Source of the DNA: Novosphingobium fuchskuhlense
Lineage (GTDB): Bacteria; Pseudomonadota; Alphaproteobacteria; Sphingomonadales; Sphingomonadaceae
Assembly (NCBI RefSeq): GCF_001519075.1
Contig: NZ_KQ954246.1
Location: forward strand, 248,001-312,000
DNA: 64,000 nucleotides
Direction of reading: 5' to 3'
Shown here: positions 8,890-19,500 of the stretch, piece after piece
Numbering within the stretch: position 1 is the stretch's first letter
How the letters are laid out: the number at the start of each line of letters is the position of its first letter
Made by a program: the position numbers and the translations under genes
Notes under the pieces: generated by a model
Database searches by the model: none
Told to the model about the DNA's origin: nothing
The model's input: the letters and a program-made list of their open reading frames with translations, nothing else

Positions 8890-10608
8890 TTATTTCTTCA
8901 CCGGCTCCGCGCCCGCCGCGCCGCCTTCGGGCTTGTCCGCATCCCACACCTTGCCGCCGCCGACCCAGGTTTCGAACACCCGGGTCTTGCGGATCGCTTC
9001 CGGGCTCGCGGTCATCGGATCGGTATCGACGAAGATGAAATCCGCGCGCAGGCCGGGGGCGAGGCGGCCGAAGCGCTTTTCGGCAAAGCCCGCATAGGCG
9101 GCATCGGCGGTGTAGCCCGCCAGCGCCGTTTCGCGGCCGACGCGTTCCTGCGGCTGCCAGCCCAGCGGCGGCTGGCCGTCGGCATCGATGCGGCTGATCG
9201 CAGCGGCAAAGCCGGTCCACGGATCGGGCAGTTCGACCGGCGTGTCCGAACCGAACGCCAGCACCGCTCCGTGCGCCTTGGCCGAAGCCCAGGCATAGGC
9301 CCCGGCCAGCCGCTCCGGTCCCAGCCGCGCTTCGGCCATCAGGCGGTCCGAAGTCTGATGGACGGGCTGCATCGAGGCGATCAGGCCGACCGATTTCGCC
9401 ACCCGCTCAGCAATCGGCCAATCGGCGGGATCGATGACCTGCGCATGTTCGATGCGCCAGCGCCGATCACCCTTGTAGGTCTGCGCAAGGTCTTCCATCG
9501 CGCCGAGCAGCACCGCGTTCGCCTCATCGCCGATGGCGTGGACGGCGATCTGGAAATTGTCCATTGCCGCGCGGCTCATCAGGTTGCCAAGCTGCGTCTG
9601 GGTGAGGTTGGGCAGGCCGCGCGTGTCGGGCCTGTCGTGATAGGGCGCCTTGAGCCAGGCCCCGCGCGAGCCGAGCGCGCCGTCCATGTAGAGCTTCACG
9701 CCATTGAGGCGCAGCCTATCGGCATAGAGCCACGGGCTGGGGCCGGGGCCGCCGATGGCGACCGTGTTCTCGATCCCTGCGCCATAGGCCATGATCCGCA
9801 CATAGAGCGTGTTGGCATCCCCGGCGCGGCGGAACGTCTGCCAGTCGGCCATGCTGGTGCCCATGTCCGCCACCGCTGTCAGGCCGCGGCGGTAGAATTC
9901 ACGCTGGGCGAGCGCGAAGGCGGCGTCGTTGTCGCGCGCGGTCGGCGGCGGGACATGCGACTGGACGAGCGCCTTGGCATTGTCCACCAGCACCCCGGCG
10001 GGGCTCCCATCGGCGAGGCGGATGATCTCGCCCCCGCTGGGTGCGGGGGTTGCCGCCGTGACGCCGCCCGCCTTGAGCGCGGCGGAGTTGCCCCAGTTGG
10101 CGTGACCGTCCGCGCGTTCGAGCCAGACCGGCCGGTCGCTGACCACCGCATCGAGTTCGGCGGCTGTGGGGAAACGGCCGAGCTTCCAGCGCTCCTGGTT
10201 CCAGCCGCCCCCGATCAGCCATGGCCGATCCGGGTGCGCCTTGGCATAGGCGGCGATCTTCTCCAGCGCATCGGCAAGGCTGGTCGTTTCGGACAGATCG
10301 AGCGTCAGCGCGGCAAAGCCTGTGCCCATGACATGGGCATGCGCATCGATCAGGCCGGGCAACATGATGCGGCCCTTGCCGTCGATTCGGTACTGGAAGC
10401 CCTTCTTTGGTGTCTTTTCGCCCTCGTGGAACAGCGCCTTTACCACGCCGGCATCGTCCATCAGCAGGGCCTTGAAACGCTCGACATGGCCGTCCGCCCC
10501 GATGGTCTGGCCCTGCACATTGTCGACAAGGGTGTCGGCCCAGGCCGTTTCCGGGGCGGCAGGGGCAGCAAGGGTGATCGCCAGGGCTGCGAGGCCGGCC
10601 CGCACCAT
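8890..10608 (-). CDS. Exported amidohydrolase (YtcJ-like)
   Basis: A 572-residue metal-dependent hydrolase of the amidohydrolase-3 type. The N-terminus (MVRAGLAALAITLAAPAAPE) reads as a signal peptide, so a periplasmic location is likely. Metal-site motifs are LPGLIDAHAHVMG (HxH), the later IAVHAIGDEAN and IEHAQVIDPADW, and the Asp loop VLAFGSDTPVELPDPW. Members of this family hydrolyse amide or carbamate bonds in small molecules, but the substrate cannot be read from sequence. The ATG overlaps the stop of the upstream dehydrogenase gene by one base, so the pair is probably coupled. Confidence 0.85.
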   Translation of the reverse strand: MVRAGLAALAITLAAPAAPETAWADTLVDNVQGQTIGADGHVERFKALLMDDAGVVKALFHEGEKTPKKGFQYRIDGKGRIMLPGLIDAHAHVMGTGFAALTLDLSETTSLADALEKIAAYAKAHPDRPWLIGGGWNQERWKLGRFPTAAELDAVVSDRPVWLERADGHANWGNSAALKAGGVTAATPAPSGGEIIRLADGSPAGVLVDNAKALVQSHVPPPTARDNDAAFALAQREFYRRGLTAVADMGTSMADWQTFRRAGDANTLYVRIMAYGAGIENTVAIGGPGPSPWLYADRLRLNGVKLYMDGALGSRGAWLKAPYHDRPDTRGLPNLTQTQLGNLMSRAAMDNFQIAVHAIGDEANAVLLGAMEDLAQTYKGDRRWRIEHAQVIDPADWPIAERVAKSVGLIASMQPVHQTSDRLMAEARLGPERLAGAYAWASAKAHGAVLAFGSDTPVELPDPWTGFAAAISRIDADGQPPLGWQPQERVGRETALAGYTADAAYAGFAEKRFGRLAPGLRADFIFVDTDPMTASPEAIRKTRVFETWVGGGKVWDADKPEGGAAGAEPVKK

Positions 10609-11516
10609 CAGCCGTTGCCCCGGCGCGGCAGGCGGCGGATGAGGGCGCTCGTGTCCTGCCGGCCGCCGCCCAGCGCCTGCACATCGGCATAGAACTGGTC
10701 GATCAGCGCGGTGGTGGGCACGCTTGCCCCCAGCCCGCGCGCTTCCTCGATGGCGAGGCCGAGATCCTTGCGCATCCAGTCGATCGCGAAGCCGAAGTCG
10801 AACTCGTCCTGCGCCATGGTGTGCCAGCGGTTGTCCATCTGCCACGATTGCGCGGCGCCGCCGGAAATCGCCTCGAACACCTTGTCGAGATCGAGGCGTG
10901 CGGCCTGGGCGAAGCGGATCGCCTCGGCAAGGCCGGCGATGGCGCCGGCGATGCACATCTGGTTGGCCATCTTGGCCGTCTGACCCGCGCCGGGCTTGCC
11001 GACATGGACCACGCGCTTGGCATAGGCGCCGAGCACGCCGCGCGCCGCATCGACGGCTTTTTCGCTGCCGCCGCACATGATCGAGAGCGTACCGGCCTCC
11101 GCGCCGGACTGGCCGCCGGTGACCGGCGCATCGACGCAGAGCAGTTCCTTGTCGCGCCCCTCGACCGCGATCTGGCGGGCAATCCGCGCCGAAACGGTGG
11201 TGTGATCGATGAACAGCGCGCCCCGGCGCAGCGTGCTGAACACGCCGGTGGGGCTGAGCACGACGTCGGAGAGGTCATCGTCGTTGCCGACGCAGGTGAT
11301 CACCACATCCGCGCCTTCTGCCGCCTCTGCCGGGCTGGCCGCGACGCGCGCGGCAAGCCCGGGATGCGCGGCCTGCCACGCTTCGGCGCGGGCGGCGGTG
11401 CGGTTGTAGATGGTGAGCGTGTGGCCGGCGGTGCCGAGATGGCGGGCCATGGCCCCGCCCATCACCCCAAGGCCGAGGAAGGAAACGGCAAGCGGCTGCG
11501 TGAGTGCGTCTGTCAT
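10608..11516 (-). CDS. NAD(P)-dependent 3-hydroxyisobutyrate dehydrogenase-like protein
   Basis: A 302-residue beta-hydroxyacid dehydrogenase. The Rossmann motif FLGLGVMGGAMARHL binds NAD(P), DAPVTGGQSGAEAGTL is the substrate-binding signature, and GAGQTAKMANQM carries the catalytic lysine. The C-terminal half is the all-alpha domain that ends the family fold. ATG 11516 (MTDALTQ) is preferred over an in-frame ATG at 11546. Gene order, dehydrogenase then amidohydrolase then GST, suggests one small-molecule catabolic unit. The exact substrate (3-hydroxyisobutyrate, tartronate semialdehyde or another) is not fixed by sequence. Confidence 0.85.
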   Translation of the reverse strand: MTDALTQPLAVSFLGLGVMGGAMARHLGTAGHTLTIYNRTAARAEAWQAAHPGLAARVAASPAEAAEGADVVITCVGNDDDLSDVVLSPTGVFSTLRRGALFIDHTTVSARIARQIAVEGRDKELLCVDAPVTGGQSGAEAGTLSIMCGGSEKAVDAARGVLGAYAKRVVHVGKPGAGQTAKMANQMCIAGAIAGLAEAIRFAQAARLDLDKVFEAISGGAAQSWQMDNRWHTMAQDEFDFGFAIDWMRKDLGLAIEEARGLGASVPTTALIDQFYADVQALGGGRQDTSALIRRLPRRGNG

Positions 11517-11620
11517 GGCGTGTGTTCTAGCCGCTTTGCCGCGCATCGCCAGCCGGAATCGCGCCGCGCCCGAGCAAACGGTGCTTGTGCCGCAGCGCCT
11601 TGCGGGGCTAGCGCTTGGCC

Positions 11621-11971
11621 ATGCTGCACCGCAACGGAATCATCGCACCGGCCTTCTGGCTCTGCCTCGCCGGCGCTGTCACGCTGGCGCTGCTGCCGCA
11701 TCCGCCGCATATCCCCGCAATGGGCGACAAGGCGCAGCACATGCTGGCCTTCGGCACGCTCGCGTTTCTCGGTGCGCTGGCGTTTCCGCGCTTTCCCCGG
11801 GTGCATCTGGCCGAGCGGCTCTCGTTCCTGGGCGCGCTGGTGGAAGTGCTGCAGGCGATCCCCGCGCTGCACCGGGATTGCGATATCCGCGACTGGATCG
11901 CCGATACGATTGCCATTGTTGCCGTGCTGGCCCTGCTGCACATGCTGAATCTTCCGCGCCGCAAGCGCTGA
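11621..11971 (+). CDS. VanZ-like small membrane protein
   Basis: A 116-residue protein with three or four hydrophobic segments (FWLCLAGAVTLALLP; HMLAFGTLAFLGALAF; IADTIAIVAVLALLHML). The spacing of GDKAQHMLAFGTLAF and the later DCDIRDWIADTIA resembles VanZ-family proteins, including the conserved region around DKxxHxxAF. ATG 11621 is used; an in-frame TTG at 11615 is possible. The function of VanZ-like proteins outside glycopeptide resistance is unknown. It is divergent from the dehydrogenase gene and precedes ilvA by 49 bases. Confidence 0.75.
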   Translation: MLHRNGIIAPAFWLCLAGAVTLALLPHPPHIPAMGDKAQHMLAFGTLAFLGALAFPRFPRVHLAERLSFLGALVEVLQAIPALHRDCDIRDWIADTIAIVAVLALLHMLNLPRRKR

Positions 11972-12020
11972 GCGCAACGAAGGTTCCCTTGAGGGCAGGT
12001 TTCGATTAGGGCCCTAGCCA

Positions 12021-13259
12021 ATGAGCACGAGCACCACCGCCCCCGCCGCCCTCCTGACTCTCGACGACGTCCGCGCTGCTGCCGGCCGGATCGCCGGGCA
12101 GGTCGTGCGCACGCCCACGCTCCACAGCAAGACGCTGAGCGAGATTACGGGCGCGGAGATCTGGCTGAAGTTCGAGAACCTGCAGTTCACCGCCGCCTAC
12201 AAGGAGCGCGGCGCGCTGAATGCGCTGCTGCAGCTTTCGGACGAACAGCGCGGGAAGGGCGTGATCGCCGCTTCGGCGGGCAACCACGCGCAGGGCCTGT
12301 CGTATCACGGCACGCGGCTCGGTATGCCAGTCACCATCGTGATGCCGCGCACCACGCCGACGGTGAAGATCATGCAGACCGAAAGCGTCGGCGGCACGGT
12401 TGTGCTGGAGGGCGAGACCTTCGACGAAGCCTATGCCTATGCGCGGCTGCTGGAAGCCGAGCGGGGCATGACCTTTGTGCATCCCTTCGACGATCCGCAG
12501 GTCGCGGCGGGGCAGGGCACAGTGGCGCTCGAAATGCTCGAGGACGTGCCCGAGCTGGAGACGCTGGTGGTTCCGATCGGCGGCGGCGGCCTGCTCTCGG
12601 GCATGGGCACCGCGGCGCGCGCGCTGAAGCCCTCGATCGGGCTGGTCGGCGTGCAGGCGACGCTGTTCCCCTCGATGTATGCCAAGCTCAAGGGCCTCGA
12701 GCTGCCCTGCGGCGGCGATACCATCGCGGAGGGCATCGCGGTGAAGGAGCCGGGCACGTTCACCTCGGCGGTGCTCAAGAAGATCGTCGACGATATCGTG
12801 CTGGTGAGCGAACCCTCGCTCGAAACCGCGGTGGCGCTGCTGCTGCAGATCGAGAAGACCGTGGTCGAGGGCGCCGGCGCGGCGGGGCTGGCGGCGGTGA
12901 TGACGCACCGCAAGCGTTTTGCCGGGCGCAAGATCGGCCTTGTGCTGTGCGGCGGCAATATCGACACGCGCCTGCTCGCCAACGTGCTGCTGCGCGATCT
13001 GGCCCGGTCTGGCCGGCTGGCCCGGCTCCGGCTCACCCTGCAGGACCGCCCGGGCGCACTGTTCAAGGTGGTCGAGGATTTCAACCGGCATCAGGTCAAC
13101 ATCCTCGAAGTCTGGCACAACCGCATCTTCACCTCGCTGCCGGCCAAGGGCCTTACGGCCGAGATCGAATGCGAGGCGCGCGACCGCGAGCAGATCGACC
13201 TCTTGGTGGCGGGCCTGCGCGCCAAGGGCTATGACGTGCAGCAGGTGGAGCTCGGTTAA
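12021..13259 (+). CDS. ilvA: Threonine ammonia-lyase with ACT domain
   Basis: PLP enzyme that converts threonine to 2-oxobutanoate and ammonia, the entry step to isoleucine. It has 412 residues. The PLP lysine is Lys61 in FTAAYKERGA, SAGNHAQG (about 85-92) and the GGGGLLSGM loop bind the cofactor phosphate, and a single C-terminal ACT-like regulatory domain begins near LRLTLQDRPGALFKVVEDF. The length matches the short one-ACT type rather than the 500-residue two-ACT type. It appears to be a single-gene unit, with a gene-poor gap of about 200 bases after it. Confidence 0.9.
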   Translation: MSTSTTAPAALLTLDDVRAAAGRIAGQVVRTPTLHSKTLSEITGAEIWLKFENLQFTAAYKERGALNALLQLSDEQRGKGVIAASAGNHAQGLSYHGTRLGMPVTIVMPRTTPTVKIMQTESVGGTVVLEGETFDEAYAYARLLEAERGMTFVHPFDDPQVAAGQGTVALEMLEDVPELETLVVPIGGGGLLSGMGTAARALKPSIGLVGVQATLFPSMYAKLKGLELPCGGDTIAEGIAVKEPGTFTSAVLKKIVDDIVLVSEPSLETAVALLLQIEKTVVEGAGAAGLAAVMTHRKRFAGRKIGLVLCGGNIDTRLLANVLLRDLARSGRLARLRLTLQDRPGALFKVVEDFNRHQVNILEVWHNRIFTSLPAKGLTAEIECEARDREQIDLLVAGLRAKGYDVQQVELG

Positions 13260-13458
13260 GGCTGTTTGGTCACACCCCGGGCGCCGCGCATCCCGTTTCG
13301 GCACGGTGGGCGGCCTGACCGGGCCTCTGCTGCGAATTCCCTGCCGATTAACTACCTTTGCTGGTTAATGGCTCTTTCACCAATCGCGCCAGTGATGCAT
13401 GTTGCTTTCACAAGGCGTTGCCGGATGGGCCGGCGGCGCGAGAGGATCGCAGCCTGCC

Positions 13459-14310
13459 GTGACCGCGCCCGTCCGCTTTCCCCGGTTCTTCGTGACCAGC
13501 CCGAGCCCGTGCCCCTATCTGCCGGGGAAGACGGAGCGCAAGGTGTTCACGGAGCTCAAGGGACCAAACGCCGACGAGCTCAACGACGCGCTTGGCCGTA
13601 TCGGTTTCCGCCGCAGCCAGACGGTCGCCTATCGCCCCAGCTGCATCGATTGTTCGGCCTGCATCTCGGTGCGCGTGGCTGCTGCTGAGTTCGCGCCTTC
13701 TGCCACCCAGCGCAAGAACCTGAAGCGCAACAGCGATCTCGTCGTCACCGCCTGCAAGCCGTGGTCCACCCCGGAGCAGTTCGAACTGCTCCAGCGCTAT
13801 CTGGCAGCGCGCCATCCCGGCGGCGGCATGGCCACGATGGACGAGATGGACTTCGCCGACATGGTCGAACACACCCCGGTCAGCACGTTCGTGATCGAGT
13901 ATCGCGAACCCGGCATCGACGGGCAGCCCGGCAAACTCGTCGGCGCCTGCCTGACCGACCGCCAGGGCGACGGCCTGTCGATGATCTACAGCTTCTACGA
14001 ACCCGATCATGCCGAACGGCAGGGGCTTGGCAACTTCATCATTCTCGATCACATCTTTCATGCCGCCCGCATCGGTCTGCCCTATGTCTACCTCGGGTAT
14101 TGGGTCGAAGGATCGGCGCGGATGCAGTACAAGGTGAGGTACCGGCCGCTCGAGCGGCTCGGCCGCGAAGGATGGGAACGCTTTGACCCCGATGAGCAGG
14201 CCCGCGCGATCGACCGCGCTGCGACCGCAAGGGGGGCAGACCGGCGAATCGCGGACGATACCGGCAAGGACGGTCTCGCCGCCGCACAGGCCCAGTATCG
14301 CCACATCTGA
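13459..14310 (+). CDS. bpt: Aspartate/glutamate leucyltransferase (Bpt)
   Basis: Transfers leucine from Leu-tRNA to N-terminal Asp or Glu of proteins, marking them for ClpAP by the N-end rule. It has 283 residues. Family marks are [22 protein letters not shown] with Cys18, [13 protein letters not shown] with the conserved cysteine cluster, and [22 protein letters not shown] near the C-terminus. GTG 13459 (TAPVRFPRF) is chosen as the family-like start; an ATG at 13399 would add 20 residues. The last 43 codons overlap the start of tamA in another frame, and this tail is beyond the conserved part of the family. Confidence 0.88.
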   Translation: MTAPVRFPRFFVTSPSPCPYLPGKTERKVFTELKGPNADELNDALGRIGFRRSQTVAYRPSCIDCSACISVRVAAAEFAPSATQRKNLKRNSDLVVTACKPWSTPEQFELLQRYLAARHPGGGMATMDEMDFADMVEHTPVSTFVIEYREPGIDGQPGKLVGACLTDRQGDGLSMIYSFYEPDHAERQGLGNFIILDHIFHAARIGLPYVYLGYWVEGSARMQYKVRYRPLERLGREGWERFDPDEQARAIDRAATARGADRRIADDTGKDGLAAAQAQYRHI

Positions 14311-16513
14311 AGGCCTGCTGGCCCGATTACCGGCCCTGCTGCCTGCGCTGCTTCTCGCAGCCCTTCCGCATGTCGTACAGGCGCAGTCGCGCGAGGCTGA
14401 TCAGGCGCTCGAGGACCTGATTCCCGATGCCGCGCTGGACGACCCCAAGGCCTGGGCGAACGATACCGACGCGGCCAAAGTGCCCGTGCCCGATCCCAAG
14501 ATGCTGCTCTCGCCGGACGCGATTGCGCCGCTGACAGGCATTCCCGCGATCACGCTGGCCTGGCCCGATGCGACCGAACTGCCGCCGATCACCCCGCTTG
14601 CGCCCGATGCCGATATCGGCGCGGCAGCCGAACAGGCCAAGGCGGCGGGCGACGCGCTGGCAACCGACACCGATCCGGGCAGCGGGCGCGGCATTGGCCA
14701 GATTCCGGACGCGAGCCTGTTCCCGGTTTCTCCGCAGCTCACGCTCGCCTTCCCGCCGGAAGCAGACATCCTGCCCGAGCGGGAGGCTGTGACCGAGCGC
14801 TTCGGCATGCTGGCCGCGCTGCGCAAGTTCGGCAACGAGGAGGACAACCTCGCCCAGCTGACCCGGCGCGCGCGGCAGGATACCGATCTTCTGCAGCAAG
14901 TGCTCAAGGTCTACGGCTATTATGATGCCGAGGTGTTCCAGAGCACGACCGGCTACACCGCACCCGCCGAAGGCAGCGGTCCGGCACCGACCATCGACCT
15001 CAGAAAAGTCGGCGTGCGCTTCGATGTGCGGCCGGGGCCGCGCTACACCTTCTCGCGCATCAGCCTGGGCGATATCGCCTCTGCCCGCGATGCAGCCGTG
15101 CTTACCCGCGCCTTCGCGCTGGCACCGGGCGATCCGGTCAACAGCGACCGCATCGTCGCCGAACGCGATCACCTGATCACCGCGCTGGGCGAGGGCGGCC
15201 ACGCTTTCGCGCAAGTCGGCGTGCCCGATCTTTCGATCGACCATGCCCAGCGCACCGGCGAACTTGCCGTGCCGGTCACCAGCGGTGGGCAATACGTGAT
15301 CGGGCAGGTCAGGAGCTCGCTGCCCGATTACCTGTCTGCCCGCCACCTTTCGCGGCTTGCCCGGTTCCGGCCCGGCGATACCTTCCGCAAATCGCGCATC
15401 GACGATCTGCGGCAGGCGATCCTGGCGACCGGGTTGGTCTCGTCCGTCACCGTTACCCCGCGCGAGGCCGCGCCGGCGGCGGACCAGAAGCCGGGGGTCG
15501 CCGATATCGATGTGACCCTTGCCAAGGCCCCGCAGCGCACGATTGCCGGCCTGATCGGCTATTCCAGCGGCGAGGGCGTGCGGGTCGAGGCGAGCTGGGA
15601 AAACCGCAACATGTTCCCGCCCGAGGGCCTCGTGCGCTTCCGCGGCGTGGTGGGCACGCGCGAGCAGCTGGCGGGGGCGACCTATCGCCGCAACAATTTC
15701 TTCGGGCGCGATCAGGTGCTGACCGCCGATCTCTATGCGCAGACGCGCCGGACAAACGCCTACAACGCGCGCACTCTCTCGTTCTCGACCACGTTCGAGA
15801 AGCAGACCACGCTGATCTTCCAGAAGGCCTGGGTCTGGTCGACGGGCATCGAACTGCTGGCGACGAGCGAACTGCCCGCCGCTGCCGGCTCTGCCCGCAC
15901 CACCTATTTCATCGGCGCGCTGCCCTTGCGCGGGGCCTATGACGGCAGCAACGACCTGCTCGATCCCAAGCGTGGTGCGCGCGTCTCGCTGCGGTTCAGC
16001 CCGGAAATCTCGGTGCAGAACGGGACGCGCTCCAGCTATGTGCGCGTGCAATTCGATGCGAGCGCCTACCAGCCTGTCAGCCGCCGCGTGGTTCTGGCCG
16101 AGCGGATGCGGCTGGGCACGATCCCCGGCACCTCCGTCAGCGGGATCGCGCCGTCGCGGCGGCTCTACGCGGGTGGCGGGGCCTCGGTGCGCGGCTTTGC
16201 CTATCAGGCGGTCGGTCCACGCGATGCGCTTGGCAATCCCAGCGGCGGACGCAGCCTTTCCGAATTCTCGCTCGAAGCGCGCGTCAAGACCGGGCTGATG
16301 AGCGGGGCCGTCAGCGTGGTGCCCTTCGTCGATGCGGGCACAGTGGGCACCACCGCCTCGCCCACGATCAACGGCCTCAAGATCGGTATGGGCCTCGGCG
16401 TGCGCTATCAGACCAGCTTCGGCCCGATCCGCATCGATCTGGGCACCCCGCTCAATCCGGCGAAGGGCGACAGCCGCATCGGCGTCTACGTTTCGCTGGG
16501 GCAGGCGTTCTGA
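14183..16513 (+). CDS. tamA: Omp85-family outer-membrane assembly protein TamA
   Basis: Outer-membrane component of the TamA-TamB system. It has up to 776 residues. The hydrophobic export segment [21 protein letters not shown] lies about 48 residues into the frame. A Pro/Asp-rich stretch and POTRA-like repeats follow (about 230-480; [20 protein letters not shown] is typical), and then the 16-strand barrel with [23 protein letters not shown] and terminal GQAF. No ATG, GTG or TTG occurs in frame between 14195 and the export segment, so initiation at ATG 14183 or 14192, inside bpt, seems needed. tamB follows with a one-base overlap. Confidence 0.88.
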   Translation: MTPMSRPARSTALRPQGGQTGESRTIPARTVSPPHRPSIATSEGLLARLPALLPALLLAALPHVVQAQSREADQALEDLIPDAALDDPKAWANDTDAAKVPVPDPKMLLSPDAIAPLTGIPAITLAWPDATELPPITPLAPDADIGAAAEQAKAAGDALATDTDPGSGRGIGQIPDASLFPVSPQLTLAFPPEADILPEREAVTERFGMLAALRKFGNEEDNLAQLTRRARQDTDLLQQVLKVYGYYDAEVFQSTTGYTAPAEGSGPAPTIDLRKVGVRFDVRPGPRYTFSRISLGDIASARDAAVLTRAFALAPGDPVNSDRIVAERDHLITALGEGGHAFAQVGVPDLSIDHAQRTGELAVPVTSGGQYVIGQVRSSLPDYLSARHLSRLARFRPGDTFRKSRIDDLRQAILATGLVSSVTVTPREAAPAADQKPGVADIDVTLAKAPQRTIAGLIGYSSGEGVRVEASWENRNMFPPEGLVRFRGVVGTREQLAGATYRRNNFFGRDQVLTADLYAQTRRTNAYNARTLSFSTTFEKQTTLIFQKAWVWSTGIELLATSELPAAAGSARTTYFIGALPLRGAYDGSNDLLDPKRGARVSLRFSPEISVQNGTRSSYVRVQFDASAYQPVSRRVVLAERMRLGTIPGTSVSGIAPSRRLYAGGGASVRGFAYQAVGPRDALGNPSGGRSLSEFSLEARVKTGLMSGAVSVVPFVDAGTVGTTASPTINGLKIGMGLGVRYQTSFGPIRIDLGTPLNPAKGDSRIGVYVSLGQAF

Positions 16514-19500
16514 TGGCCAGCGCCGCGACCCCGCCCGAGGATGCCGCGCCTGCGCCGACCCCGCCGCGCAGGGGCACCCTGCGCCGCGTGCTGGGCTGGG
16601 GGCGCGGGCTGGTGCTGGCAGGGCTGCTGTTCGTGCTGGCGCTTGGCGGATCGGCCTTCGTGCTCGATTCCTCGCTGGGCCACCGCTTCGTGGCGGACCG
16701 TATCGCGGCCATTGTGCCGGGATCGGGCCTGCGCATCCGCATCGGGCGGATCGACGGGACGCTGTTCGGGGCCATGAGCCTGCACGAAGTGGTGCTCAGC
16801 GATCCCCAGGGCCGCTTCATGGTCGTGCCGGAGGCCTCGCTCGATTGGCGGCCGCTGGCGTGGTTCGGGTTCGATCCGCGCTCGGGGCTGTTCAAAGGCC
16901 TCGATATCCGCGCGCTGATCCTGAAGCGCGCGACCCTGCTGCGCGCCCCGCACCTGAAGCCCGGCGATCCCGACGAGCCGATCCTCCCCGATTTCGATAT
17001 CCGCATCGACAAGCTGGTGGCGGAAAACCTCGTCGTCGAGCGCAGCGTGATGGGCGACCGGCGGCGGATCGACTTTGCCGCGCGCGCCGACATCCGCCAC
17101 GGCCGCGCGCTCGTCAGCCTGGGCGGGCGACTGGGCGGGCGCGACAGGCTGCGCCTGCGGCTGGACAGCGAGCCCGATCGCAACCGGTTCGCGCTCGATT
17201 TCATCTACAACGCGCCGCGGGACGGACTGCTGGCCGCGCTCAGCGGGGTGAAGCGCGATATCGCCGCGCGCGCCGGGGGCAAGGGCACGTTCCAGGAATG
17301 GCATGGCTGGGGCGCGGCGACGGACAACGGCCGCAAACTTGCCGCTTTCGAACTGGAGAACCGCAGCGGGCGGTACCGGCTGGCCGGGCAGGTGTTCCCC
17401 GGCGATCTGTTCGGTGCCGCCGCGCGGCGCGCCAGCGGCGAAAAGGTCGCGCTGGTTGCCGCGGGGACAGCGGCCAGCGGCACCCTGCGCGGCACCCTCT
17501 TTGTCGGCGGGGCGGCGCTGCGCGGCACGGCCGCAGGTGCGCTCGATCTGATCAACAACCGCGCCGAGGCGGTGAAAGTGCGCGCCGTGCTGGCCCGGCC
17601 CGAACTGCTGCTGGCCGGTTCGGGCGTTGCGCTGGAAGGCGCGCGGCTGAACGCCACTGTCGATGGCCGCTTCACCGCGCTGGCCGTGATCCACACGGTT
17701 TCCGCCACACGCCTGCGCAGCGGGGCAGTGCTGGCAGAAGGCCTGCGCACGGCCGGAACCGCGCATTGGGATGGCCGCCGCCTGCGCCTGCCGCTGTCGC
17801 TCACCGCGGCGCGGGTGAGGACGGGGGAGGCCATGGTCGATCCGCGTCTGCCCGGGGCCCGGCTGACCGGCGATCTGGTGCTGGGCGGCGGCAAGCTGCG
17901 GTCCGATCGGCTCGACCTCGCGCTCAAGGGAGCGTCGGCCCGCCTTGCGCTGGACGGCGATCTCGCGCGGCGCCGCTTCGTGTTGTCCGGCCCGGTCGCC
18001 GTCGGGGGGATCGCACTGCCCGATCTGGGCGTGGTCAATGGCGAGGCGCGCATCCAGCTGACGGTCGGGGCCGGCCAGCCGTGGCTGCTCTCTGCCGAAG
18101 GCAGCGGGCGCATGGCGCGCATCGACAATGGCAGCCTCGCCACGCTGACCGGCGGCAATGTGCGCCTGCGGGCGGCGCTGGTGGTCGGCGCGGCGCAGCC
18201 GTTGGTGGTGCGGCGGGCCGAGCTCGCATCGGACAAGCTCACTGCGGCGCTGCACAGCTGGAGCCGGCCGAACGGCGTGCTCACGCTGCAGGGGGACGGG
18301 CGCCATAGCGAATACGGTCCGTTCACCTTCGAGGCGGCGCTACCCGAGGACGGACTGCACGCGGCTCTCGTGCTCGCCGATCCGCTGCCGGCCGCCAGCC
18401 TCAAGGACGTCCATCTCGCGCTCAGCCCCGAAGGCGATGGCTTCCGCATCGAGACCACGGGCGATTCGCGGCTCGGTCCGTTCAGTGGCCTGCTCGCGCT
18501 CACGATGCCCAAGGACGAGCCGGTGAAGATCGCGATCCAGCGGTTCACCGTCTACCAGACCGAGATCACCGGCAGCCTTGCCCTTGCCGGCGCAGGGGTC
18601 ACCGGCAACCTCGCGCTGGCCGGCGGCGGGGTGACCGGCACCATCGATCTCGCGCCCGATGGCGCCGGGCAGACGCTCAAGGCCGCGATCACTGCGAAGG
18701 CCGCGCGCTTTGGCGGTGAAAATCCGATTGCGGTGGGCAATGCCCTGCTCACCGCCGAAGGGCGCATCGAAGGCGGCAACACCACGCTGCAGGCCTCGCT
18801 CAAGGCCGAGGGGATCAGCGCGGGCAAGCTCTTCATCGGGCGCCTCGGGGCGGATGCCGCGCTCGTCAACGGCTCGGGCAGCGTCACCGCCTCGCTCACC
18901 GGGCGAAGCGGCACGAGCTTTGCTCTGCAGGGCACCGGCGCCTTCTCGCCGGACCGGATCGTGGCGTTTGTCGCCGGCGACTACGCGGGCCGGGTGATCT
19001 CGATGCCTCGCCGCGCGGTGCTGGAGCGGGAGCCGGACGTGGCGGGTCAGGGCCAGTCGGCCGGCTGGCGGCTGGAGCCCACGCAGATCGATTTCGGCCG
19101 CGGCACGATCATTGCCAGCGGCCATGTGTTGGGCGGGGCGACCAAGCTGCAGCTCATGCTGTCGCGCATGCCGCTGTCGGTGCTCGATATCGTGCTGCCC
19201 GATCTGGGCCTCGGCGGCCTTGTCTCCGGCGTGATCAATTACGAGAACGACCACCTCGGCGCGCCTTCGGGCCATGCCGCCGTCGAAGTGAAGGGCCTCA
19301 CCCGCTCGGGCCTTGTCCTCACCTCGCGGCCGCTCGATCTGGCGCTGGTGGCCGAGCTTGATCCGGCGGCCTTGCAGGTCCGCGCCGTCGCGCGCGAGGG
19401 CGCGGCGATGCGCGGGCGGTTCCAGGCGCTGGTGGCCGATCTGCCACGCGGCGGCTCGATGTTCGAGCGCGTGCGCGGCGGCACGCTCAAGGCCGAGCTG

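Noticed and set aside
7294..10692. A 1132-codon plus-strand frame over the GST and amidohydrolase genes
   Set aside because: Antisense to two well-recognised proteins; the start lies inside the hydrolase gene in another frame, and the translation has no domain.
13340..13372. CtrA site formed by two TTAA elements (GATTAACTACCTTTGCTGGTTAATGG)
   Set aside because: The TTAA elements are 13 bases apart instead of 7, so the full CtrA site is not formed.
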